Source: Phaeoceros laevis
Lineage: Eukaryota; Anthocerotophyta; Anthocerotopsida; Notothyladales
DNA: 52,243 nucleotides
Direction: 5' to 3'
NCBI GenBank assembly: GCA_049999765.1
Contig: JBNGIQ010009084.1
Span: forward strand, 1 to 52,243
Below the pieces are notes generated by a model. It did no database searches and had not been told where the DNA came from. It saw nothing but the letters and a program-made list of their open reading frames with translations. The translations under genes and the position numbers were made by a program. Positions 36,684-45,211 of the stretch are shown in pieces (the first letter of the stretch is position 1; every line of letters begins with the position of its first letter).

Positions 36684-38162
36684 ATAATTGAAAGTAGATT
36701 GCTGAGAGCGAAGAAAATGCACTAGACATCCAGCTCAAGAAAAATCAAGAACGCCGCCGCCTGCTTGGCTGAAAACAAGGAGCGCGCCGTGACCGGGGTG
36801 CTCAAAGTCCGAGTTAGGTCAAAAATGAAGGTTCTGTCACCACGAGTTCGTGAACTGGAAATAAACTTCCTGCATATCATAATTTGGTAGAAAGGGCTCT
36901 ATTTGAATGAAATGTAAACGATGCATGATGCATCATGTGGCACTCCTGCCAAGACTTCTCGTGCCGCGTGATGCAGCCACCTGGTCGTGCCCTTATTTCA
37001 TTGTTCGCGAACCGTAAAATAAGGGGGCATGCAGTTGGCGAATGGGGAAATAGCCATACTCTAGAGCTAGGATCGTGTACGTAAAAAGATACAACTAGAC
37101 TACACTAGACCCTCTCTAAAAGCATTCCGTAACTGCATATTCCCTAAACGCATGGCATGATTTTAGGATTTCCCATAGTGGCTTAAAGGATATAAGCATA
37201 ACCTCTCTATATGCATAGCATGAGCATGCATATTTAAAAAAAAAAATTGTATATATACATTCTTTATAAGCATATATTCACATAATATAACTTTATAATT
37301 TAAATTTTAACATAATCCTAAAAAGGAAACAACTAAACAAGGTCTAAGTTATAATAGACTTCTCTAATGAGCCTCCCTAATTTACTAGTCTCTAATAAAG
37401 CACCTCTTAACCCCAAAGGTTCAACTAGCCCGATTGGGCTCCTCGTTACCCTAGGGTCACGTTTCACCACGACTCATGGTGTTCCCTTATAGCAAATGCA
37501 CTAAAGTTATACCAAAGTGACCGCCTTCAAATTCCTTAAAAGATTATATGAAATATTTAATTTTAATTAATAAATACTAAAGACAAAAACAAAATCGAAA
37601 CTGAGGACAAAACGCCATGTTTTAGGGTTTTGTAAGTCGGGCGACCCGGAAAGCCGAGTCTCAGGCCTCGAACGGGAAAGCGGGGTCCAAATATTGTGGC
37701 GGTCCTTTAGGGGTTAAGCCTAGGCCTACAAGAAGCAAAACAAGCTCAGGCTTCCCCACATTATCATAATTCCCCAACACCCTAAAACCTAACTAAATAA
37801 GTTAAATTAAAATTTCACGTTAAAAATCCAGTGTAGCTTACATTTTCAATGTTCACAACACGTTTCTTACCATTCAAATGAGCTTTTTGCCATGTTGGCT
37901 TTGGTGACCAGTTTTGCCAATCTATCATGAGCTCATTTCACACTACCCAAAAACAGTAGGTTGCTTCCCACAAGCAGCGCCGAACAATTCCAAGCCCATA
38001 GTGCATTCAATCACTCCCCTCAGTTCAATTCCAACCCAATTCCAACCCAATTCTAGCCATGCTCCCTCATGTGGCTCTTGTTGTCCAGTTCTACGCTCAC
38101 AAGACAATACAATGTGGCACGAAATCAGAGGGCTTCGATTAGGTTTGTCTCTGGAGGGCTCT

Positions 38163-38304
38163 AGCTAGGTTCGCCTCCACTATGGTTTGTTTGTAAGGGA
38201 AGATATGAGCAATTGAGCTTTATGGAGCCTTACCTTTGTTGCACCAGTTTGTCTCTAGAGGGCTCTAGCTAGGTTCGCCTCCACTATGGTTTGTTTGTAA
38301 GGGA
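38163..38304. repeat. Direct repeat of about 57 bp left of an assembly gap
   Basis: A segment beginning GTTTGTCTCT(G/A)GAGGGCTCT and ending TTTGTTTGTAAGGGA occurs at about 38143-38200 and 38248-38304, separated by 47 bases. The second copy runs straight into Ns. Confidence 0.85.
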
Positions 38305-38404
38305 NNNNNNNNNNNNNNNNNNNNNNNNNNNNNNNNNNNNNNNNNNNNNNNNNNNNNNNNNNNNNNNNNNNNNNNNNNNNNNNNNNNNNNNNNNNNNNNN
38401 NNNN
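38305..38404. other. Assembly gap, 100 Ns
   Basis: A fixed-length run of N. Both flanks are duplicated sequence (a 57-base repeat on the left and a 41-base tandem repeat on the right), so the gap probably hides a collapsed repeat. Confidence 1.
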
Positions 38405-38440
38405 AGACCTGGTAGTACGTGGAGCGAGCAAGAATCACTG

Positions 38441-38522
38441 TCAGGCACGCAAACATTTCCGGGTATGACTTCAAAATGTGTCAGGCACGCAAACATTTCC
38501 GAGTATGACTTCAAAATGTGTC
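38441..38522. repeat. 41-bp tandem duplication right of the gap
   Basis: Two nearly identical copies of CAGGCACGCAAACATTTCCG followed by (G/A)GTATGACTTCAAAATGTGT. Confidence 0.9.
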
Positions 38523-38634
38523 CGTAAGTGCCACTTAACGATTTTAAGGAGAAAGGGTACCTAACTTTTTCTCATCCTACAGTTTTGCTATCTCATACTA
38601 GTTAAGTTAACTGTCATCTATCCACATGGTATAA

Positions 38635-38721
38635 AAATTTCAAATGTATTTCATGAAGATACGCATAAATGCGTATCTTCATAAAATACATTTGGAAATT
38701 GGGAAAAGTTTTTCCCAATTT
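38635..38721. repeat. Two adjacent hairpins, one with 32-bp arms
   Basis: Arms 38635-38666 and 38669-38700 are complementary with only a couple of mismatches and a 2-base loop. A second perfect hairpin shares the edge, with 12-base arms 38696-38707 and 38710-38721. The pair resembles a foldback or MITE element, or possibly a small-RNA precursor. Confidence 0.88.
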
Positions 38722-38964
38722 CCCCTAGAACGTGGACGGAATCGGTCCAATTACTCTATCAAGAGTTTGTTTGACTATCAACCTAAATATTTAAAAAGGG
38801 TTACCAAAAATGGTTAAAAGTTCTATACATGAGACTTTGGAGCTCTAGAGTATAGAATCCAAAGCTGTGTGCCCAAGTTACATGAAAATGTATCCCTTCG
38901 CATCTATATTGAGCTTCTATGAAAGTCTCAAACTAGCCTTTTAGTGTTTTCTACTCATAACAAT

Positions 38965-39086
38965 GACTCGTGCATGTAAATAGCGTTATGGCCTATATAT
39001 GCTGCCATTTACAAATAATCGATCGACTCATGCATGTAAATAGTGTTATGGCCTATATATGCTGCCATTTACAAATAATCGATCGC
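38965..39086. repeat. 63-bp tandem duplication
   Basis: Two almost identical copies run from GACTC(G/A)TGCATG through GCTGCCATTTACAAATAATC and end in GATCG. They differ at two or three sites. Confidence 0.95.
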
Positions 39087-39546
39087 CTAAAACAAAAAAA
39101 AAAAATTCAGCCACTTACGGTTGTTGTGTGGTGTGGACCACTCATTCATTGTATAGATCAGTATTCTCTTCTAGCAACCTTAAATTTTAACCCTGAAGAC
39201 CAACTTGCCCAGGTTCTACTTTTCCTTGAGGTAGGTAAAAACTGCCGACCCGTGTGCACCTTCTAAGTGCGTCATGTAACAATGCTCAAATATAACAAAG
39301 TAGCCCGAAAAGGAAGTGCCTATTGTCATACAATTCCACCTTTACACACATTCTTAAAAATGAAAGAACATGGAAGGTAATACGACCCATTGTGGAAGTC
39401 AGATTCCTAAAAAGAAATGTCTACTTTGTGTGCTAGCGCTAGAAGCTGCTATTGGAACTTTTGAGGCTTTATAAAGAAATGTCTGCTTGTGTTCTAGAAA
39501 TTGCTTTTGGAATTAATGAGGCTTTTAAAAGCATGTATAATTTTAT

Positions 39547-40441
39547 GTGAAACTACTTGCTCAATTTTATCATGGAGTTACAATCATGTATTGGGGGTTC
39601 GTCACGTTGTGCTCATTTGCGCTAATATATTTATCATCATGTTCTACGGTTAGTGCAAAGGATGGTATAGGGTTTGACATCCTAGAGTTCAATGATGACA
39701 AGGAGACACCCTTTAAGGAAGCATTTTGGTTAAGGGGTCAAGCCGTTTATATCGATTGCAGAGCAAGTAGGAGTGATGTTGATGAGTTACCTTACAGTGT
39801 AGCCCCACTTAAAGGTTGTTGAACACATAGATTTATTTGTATTTTGCGGTTGCAGCAATTTTTTGTGTATTTGAAGCATTGTAAATTAAAATTGAGATTT
39901 GTATTTGTTAATCTACAGGAGCTGCAATTCAAGTCATATATCATGATCTTAATACAAGTGTGCATGCATCCACAAATGATTTGGGGATATTTGAAGTGGA
40001 GATACCCAACAATCATGCGTCAGATATCTTTCTGAAAATCAAATGCTTTGTGCATTTAGTTTCATCTATGGTAATGAAATCCAATTCAAAGGAGGTTTAT
40101 ATTCCAAGAGGGCCACTCGGAGGCCATGTCTTTACTAGAGTGAAAAACTTCAAAACAAAGGAAGTTATATATAAAATGCCAAGGTCTTATTATGGAAGTA
40201 TCAGTTGTAGAAGGGCTCCTGGTTATGTGAAACTAATGGATTTATCCAAGTCATTGTTTCAACTCCATTGGAGGATCTGCAAGATACTTTGGATGTGGAG
40301 ACGACACAAAAGCGTGCTACAGGGAAAAGAGGTGGCAAGCAGCCAATCAAACCTTACAAGATCCCTCCACTAATGGCAGTCATTGTTCGGAGCAAATTTT
40401 TGATGGTCTTTGGTAAAGAATTTTCTGATCTAGTTACGTAG
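39547..40441 (+). pseudogene. Ole e 1-like secreted protein gene, probably frameshifted
   Basis: Exon 1 (39547-39814) has a signal-peptide-like hydrophobic stretch (from Met at 39586, ending near STVSA). Exon 2 starts at 39919; the GT-AG intron keeps phase across a Gly codon. The joined frame reads GQAVYIDCRAS, then APLKGAAIQVIYHD, STNDLGIFEVEIP and an IKC. This order (V-x-C, GA-x-V, T-D/N-x-G-x-F, then Cys) fits Pollen Ole e 1-like extracellular proteins of plants. Near 40225 the frame must shift by one base to continue (CETNGFIQVIV to a stop at 40439-40441); otherwise it ends at 40373. The tail is Lys-rich and unusual for the family. Assignment is from the motif pattern only. Confidence 0.45.
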
Positions 40442-40614
40442 TTAAAGAAGAATCGAAACAGTACCGCATGGAAGGAGAAGAAGAGGAAGAGATGTCAAGA
40501 CAGGTCTTAGCATTTGTTTGAACCATGTGAGCCACTAGTTCGCTAAGTTCGCTAGTGTCATGACAACGCATCTCAGCCCATCCCTCTGATGTTGCTCTCT
40601 GTGTTTGATTTTAT

Positions 40615-41406
40615 CAGCAAGGCACACCTGGAGACGGTGATCCGCAGAATCAAGACTGTTGTTTTTCAAGTNNNNNNNNNNATCCGCAGAATCAAGACTG
40701 TTGTTTTTCAAGTCTGTATCAGCATATCTTGTGTTCGAAAAGCACCAGCATTAGTACATGCCTTCCACTATTGCAAACAATCAGCCAGGAAACTGCTGGG
40801 AGGCTTACAGCTTGGGTAAAGGGGATTGGAGTGTCATCCCCAACTTATTTCCACTGCGGACCTGACACAAGTGCTGGACCAGATGTGATATTTGTGTTGG
40901 AAGGCCAAAACGGTTACATACCAGTGTTCACGCAAATGCGCACTGGTGCCCCTGGGCATCGAGCAGGTTTTGGTTCCTTAGATCCCAGGAACTTGTTTCT
41001 CCATATTAAAAAAGACAACCGGGGTCGTAGAAAAATAAGAAATCCTGACGATGTGGAAGGGGTGCAGCTAATTACAGGTATGTATGGACGTCGTCAGCTG
41101 GAACAGGTGGACTATCCATATTACACAAAGAATTCGAATTCTTCATTTGGTGCAAACAAAGAGATTCCAATATCTCGATCTCCTTCAGCCAAAGCCCCAC
41201 CCCCAGCCCCAGAGCCTACAAATCCATATTTGCAACCAGCGGCCCCAAACTTTCCACCTTACAAAATAGATCCATCATCTCCTCCTGATGAACATGTACT
41301 ACTGATTGTTGTCTTTCTGATTGTTGTCTTTGTGCGCCCGAGTATTCTTCAGATTGGAAGTGGTAGTAGTAGTAGGGTGCCGCGCTATACGGACTCCACT
41401 TGGTGA
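40615..41406 (+). pseudogene. Fragment with a PD-(D/E)XK-like segment
   Basis: An open frame from about 40700 (interrupted upstream by a 10-N gap) to a stop at 41404-41406. The segment AGPDVIFVLEGQNGYIPVFTQMR resembles the nuclease core of restriction-endonuclease-like proteins (Asp, beta strand, then Q-x-K/R) seen in Crinkler-type and transposon-linked proteins. The usual Lys is Arg here. A Pro-rich tail follows (APPPAPEPTNPY) and then a short hydrophobic stretch. There is no clear start, and the flanks are duplicated by the assembly gap. I treat it as a decayed or partial gene of uncertain family. Confidence 0.35.
40672..40681. other. Assembly gap, 10 Ns, with duplicated flanks
   Basis: The same 32 bases (beginning ATCCGCAGAATCAAGACTG) sit immediately on both sides of the Ns. 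This is the signature of an unmerged contig overlap, so the true sequence is probably continuous with one copy. Confidence 0.95.
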
Positions 41407-42321
41407 GTGAATGTTATCAAGCTTTTGACGGGTCTGTTTTAGCTCTAAATTGTTCAATTTTTTGGAGCTGACATGTTGAAAATTTTGCAAGTAATGCAAG
41501 TTTTGCTTCCAAGTTTACTTCTTTCCATGTTTATTTCTGTTTTCAGAAGTACTTAGATTAAATAGCAAGATTTCTTCGAACATTTTAATTTCATCTCATT
41601 GAAATTTAAATAGCAGGGTTTTATGCCAGTAATATAGAAAGATAAATTGGTTCAATTAAACTTGTGTACATGTGACTATGGTTTTGGACGTGTTAGGTGA
41701 GCTTGTGTATGCTAGAGTTAACCCTAGATTTACCAATCTTAATAGTAGTGGAATGTTGTCTAGACCCTTGGATTTAATATTGAAGGAAGTTGGTGTATAC
41801 ATCGTTGTGCAGAGTCAAACACAGGCTGAAACTACCATTTGGGTGGGTGAAGCTTCACACTCTACAATACACTCGAAGGAAGTCTATAGGCTTTTTGGAA
41901 AGGGAAATGGAAGGATATATTAATGAGCTTCCGGTATTTGTGGATTTCTATGATAGTAATAAAAAACCCCTTGCCAGCCGGAAGGCCAGGTGTAAAAAGA
42001 TGTTGTATGCCTTTGAATTCGCGTGCCCTTTGGCAAATGGATTTCTATGATAGTAATAAAAAACCCCTTGCCAGCCGGAAGGCCAAGTGTTAAAAGATGT
42101 TGTATGCCTTTGAATTCGCATGCCCTTCGGCAAAACAAAGTTCCTAATTTTCTATTTGCCTTAAAGTACTCTGATAAGTCTGATCTATTAAAATGAAGCT
42201 CAAGTAAGGTATGTGTATGTGAAGCATTGAAAGAAGTTTATACTTTTGTATGGTGACCCATTTGTATTACTAGTAGGCTGCAATTTACTTGAAGGTAGTT
42301 TATACGGTCCCATAGAGGGTC
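41407..42321. other. AT-rich, no gene recognised
   Basis: The frame at 41672-41923 (84 codons, including EVGVYIVVQSQTQAETTIWVGEAS) looks protein-like, but I do not recognise it and no start or splice signals stand out. A 98-base tandem duplication follows. Confidence 0.4.
41939..42135. repeat. 98-bp tandem duplication
   Basis: Two copies run from TGGATTTCTATGATAGTAAT through CCAGCCGGAAGGCCA to GAATTCGC(G/A)TGCCCTT(T/C)GGCAAA, differing at only a few positions. Confidence 0.95.
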
Positions 42322-42720
42322 CCCGCACTTTAGGCATATCTAATGGATANNNNNNNNNNNNNNNNNNNNNNNNNNNNNNNNNNNNNNNNNNNNNNNNNNN
42401 NNNNNNNNNNNNNNNNNNNNNNNNNNNNNNNNNNNNNNNNNNNNNNNNNGCACTTTAGGCATATCTAATGGATATTCAATCGTCCCCTGCACTTTAGGCA
42501 TATCTAATGGATATTCAATCGTCCCCTGCACTTTAGGCATATCTAATGGGTACCCAATAGTCCCCCACACTTTTAGGCATGTCTAATGGGTATCCAATGG
42601 TCCCCCGCACTTTAGGCATATCTAATGGGTATCCACTTGTCCCCCGCACTTTAGATATGTCTAATGGGTATCCAACGGTCCCCCGCACTTTAGGCATATC
42701 TAATGGGTATCTAATGGTGG
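42322..42720. repeat. 39-bp minisatellite spanning an assembly gap
   Basis: At least seven units of a 39-base motif (CACTTTAGGCATATCTAATGG, then (G/A)TA(T/C)CCAATGGTCCCCCG) lie right of the gap and one lies left of it. Real copy number is unknown because the gap interrupts the array. Confidence 0.95.
42350..42449. other. Assembly gap, 100 Ns
   Basis: A fixed-length gap inside the minisatellite. The unit to the left (ending TAATGGATA) is repeated exactly on the right. Confidence 1.
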
Positions 42721-43187
42721 AAAAATTGTAGAAAATGACTTTGCTTGTAGCAAGGAGATTTGAATCAATAACCTTATATAACCCTCATTTCGAAGTTTGA
42801 AGGAATTTATCTGGTCCTTAAAGGGTATGTAGGTAAAAATATCTACATGGCAAGTCTACTACTACTTAGCAACCATTCTTACTAATTTTCAATATAGACC
42901 TAGACAAACCATAAGAGTGCTTACAAGGTGCACTCTCTTGCAATTCTTGCCAACAGTGGGGCTACACTTTATGCTAGTTAAGGCTGCTTGCACATCAAAA
43001 CAAATCTTAGTGCATTTGGAGTTTATTTCCAGCAAGCATCCTATCGTACAAGCGGTAGGTGGAATATGATTTAGCACTAAAACTTATGGTCCACTCTATC
43101 TTACAAGTTTTCGAATCTCCTATAGAAAAGGTGGGAGTGCAATTTGTGCAAGTTTTCGCTCATTTCAAAACTCGGGTGAAATTGACT

Positions 43188-43544
43188 TGTTAAAAATTTG
43201 GATGGGCACTAGATTTATTATCATTTATGACTAAAAATAAAACAAGACAAGACAAGACAACTACCTTACTATGTAAATATGGCCCATTTGTTATGGTAAC
43301 TAGGAGGTAAACTGGATAGTAATTAAAAGTTAAAAGAGGGTTCGAGACTTTACTACAGCTTACTCGGTCTTTTGTAAGTAACAGCGTTACTATGCATGCG
43401 AATGCCAGAAATAACGGCTTGTAAATACATGCAAGGGTGTAGGACGGCATGCAGTGATGCCCGTTTTGGGTCTGTAAGCTAAGGCTGTCGCTCTTAAATA
43501 ACGAGGATTGTGCCTAGTAAGGCACCAGTTTACGCTCTATTACA
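43188..43544 (+). mobile_element. Probable 5' LTR of a Ty3/gypsy-like retrotransposon
   Basis: The right border is supported: CA at 43543-43544, two spacer bases, then a primer-binding site. The left border (TGTTAAAA at about 43188) is a guess from the usual TG start; without a 3' LTR it cannot be confirmed. Confidence 0.45.
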
Positions 43545-43546
43545 AC

Positions 43547-43559
43547 TGGTATCAGAGCC
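43547..43559 (+). other. Primer-binding site for initiator tRNA-Met
   Basis: TGGTATCAGAGCC, the standard plant retrotransposon primer site, 33 bases before the first gag start codon at 43592. Confidence 0.9.
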
Positions 43560-43591
43560 TCTGTTGCATTGAAAGCAACAAGATCCTGTGG

Positions 43592-44810
43592 ATGAGTGAC
43601 ACGGATCGATTGCTGGCAATCTTACCACCGATTGTGGACCTTCCTTGTAATCGGGCAGTGCATATTCGGCTTTGGTGCATCATCTCTGAGCTGTGTCCGC
43701 CTTTGCATGCTGAACTAATAAGTGGATTGGCCCTTGTGAAGGACTATAGAAGGAGATTGCCACTACCTCGCATCATCGGAATCGTGGAAGTGTTGCTGCC
43801 GAAATTAAGAGAACCAGAAACTGCGGAGTGGACGTTGGTGGAGGAGGGAGCGTGGAGAGTGTTGTGTCACCATCTCGGAGAAGTGCTGTATCTGGTTGGG
43901 CCTGGAACCGAACAGTTCCGAGCACAAGTAGACGCAATCATTAGAGATGGGCGATCACAGCGAGATGCCGCCCGAGCTGCTGGAGCCAGGAGCGGCAATG
44001 CAACTGGTACGGGCACAGGCAGAGAGGCTGGCACAACTGGAGGTAGCACTCCAACAACGGCAGGCCGAGGCGGACCAGGCCATGCAAGCGGCCCAGGCGG
44101 CCAGAGCTGAGCAAGTGGTGCATGCAGCGCGCGCTGCCCAGGCCACCCAGGCTGCACAGGAAGCACATGCATCGGCGCAAGCTGCCCATGCGGCGAGGGC
44201 GGCACAGGCGATGCACGAGGTGCAATCAGGCCATTATGTGGGAGAAAGCTCTCACAGCGGAGGAGGACGGATGCGTATTCCTAAACCTGAGTGTTACAAA
44301 GGCAGGAGAGATGCCCTAGTTGTCGAACAGTGGCTGTATCAAATCGGTCAATACTTACATTTGCAAGAAGTTGCTGAGGATCGGCATGTAGGCTTTGCGA
44401 GTGCGTACTTGAAGGGTCCAGCTTTGCTATGGTGGTTGCAGCGAGAATTGCAAGTGCAGAAGGGGGAGGCACACCCTTACACAGACCTGGAAACATTTGC
44501 AGCTGGCATACGAGAGCAATTCGTTCCAGTGTAGGGCAGGATAGAGGCCCGAGATAAGTCAGCAAAATTATTGCAGAGAGGAACAGTTGCTGCATATTCT
44601 GAGGAATTTCTGTCGCTTGTGCTCGCAGTTCTCAGCATGATAGAGGAAGAGAAGGTGGACAGGTATACACGAGGATTGCGAAGGCAGGCAAGATGGGAAG
44701 TTACACTTAGAGAATGTACTACTCTACAACAGGCCATGAAACAAGGTCTCCACAGAAACGGTGACGAAATGCAGTCTCTAAAAATAAATGCCCAGATCAG
44801 TGAACCCTAA
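43592..44810 (+). pseudogene. gag: Ty3/gypsy-like gag, frameshifted and with an in-frame stop
   Basis: Part one (43592-44110) encodes an N-terminal helical region (MSDTDRLLAILPPIV onward). Near 43950 reading must move to the +1 frame (43947-44534), giving an Ala/Gln-rich coiled coil and then the retrotransposon gag capsid core (KPECYKGRRDALVVEQWLYQ, YLKGPALLWWL, TFAAGIREQF). A TAG stop at 44532-44534 interrupts it. The same frame continues to 44810 with the capsid C-terminal part (RGTVAAYSEEFLSLV, KVDRYTRGLR). There is no zinc knuckle, protease, reverse transcriptase or 3' LTR after it, so the element is cut off. It is a dead copy. Confidence 0.85.
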
Positions 44811-45211
44811 GAAGGATTTCTTTAGTTTTACGTTTTTGCAAGGAAAAATGCGTGCAAAAAGGCCGTATGCCACGTGTGTTACGCGGATTTTCGCTTCCAA
44901 GACAAAAAGGCACGGTGCAAGGACTTGTGAAAAAAATTTCGCGACAACGAAAGTCGCGGGAGGACCTTAACAGACAATTCAAAGAAGCTACCTCAGCCGT
45001 GTAAAAAAGCCGTATGCCACGTATGTAACGGTATATTTCGCCTTATATGCCAAAAATGCACACCGCCTGCACCTGTCGATACAAATTCGCGACAGCGGAT
45101 GGCGTCGGAGCACCTTCACAAAAAACTGGCTCCAGGTACATTCCACCACACTGGATGTCCAGTGCTTCAAAGTGCAGCCACTCTCGTGTGCAAGCTACAT
45201 GCCCGTGCATA
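44811..45211 (+). repeat. Cys-rich tandem duplication, possible zinc-finger remnant
   Basis: Two diverged DNA copies, offset by 147 bases, begin at 44853 and 45000. In one shared frame both encode CKKAVCHVC. The first continues to a Cys and a stop at 44928-44930. The second continues to ICQKC and on for about 50 codons to a stop near 45215. The C-x4-C-x2-C...C-x2-C spacing suggests a metal-binding module. I do not recognise the family. Confidence 0.45.
45148..45163. promoter_or_regulatory. 16-bp near-palindrome, copy 1
   Basis: CACTGGATGTCCAGTG. It differs from the copy at 48481 by three C-to-T or G-to-A type changes and lies just past the end of the methyltransferase gene. Confidence 0.5.

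Larger units (their letters stand above)
33920..39546. other. Gene-poor, AT-rich decayed region
   Basis: No intact gene seen in 5.6 kb. It holds a short duplication (about 35309-35429), a PPR relic (35567-35706), a retroelement primer-binding site (36672-36683), a very AT-rich block (about 37200-37860), an assembly gap, two hairpins (38635-38721) and a 63-base tandem repeat (38965-39086). Confidence 0.6.
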
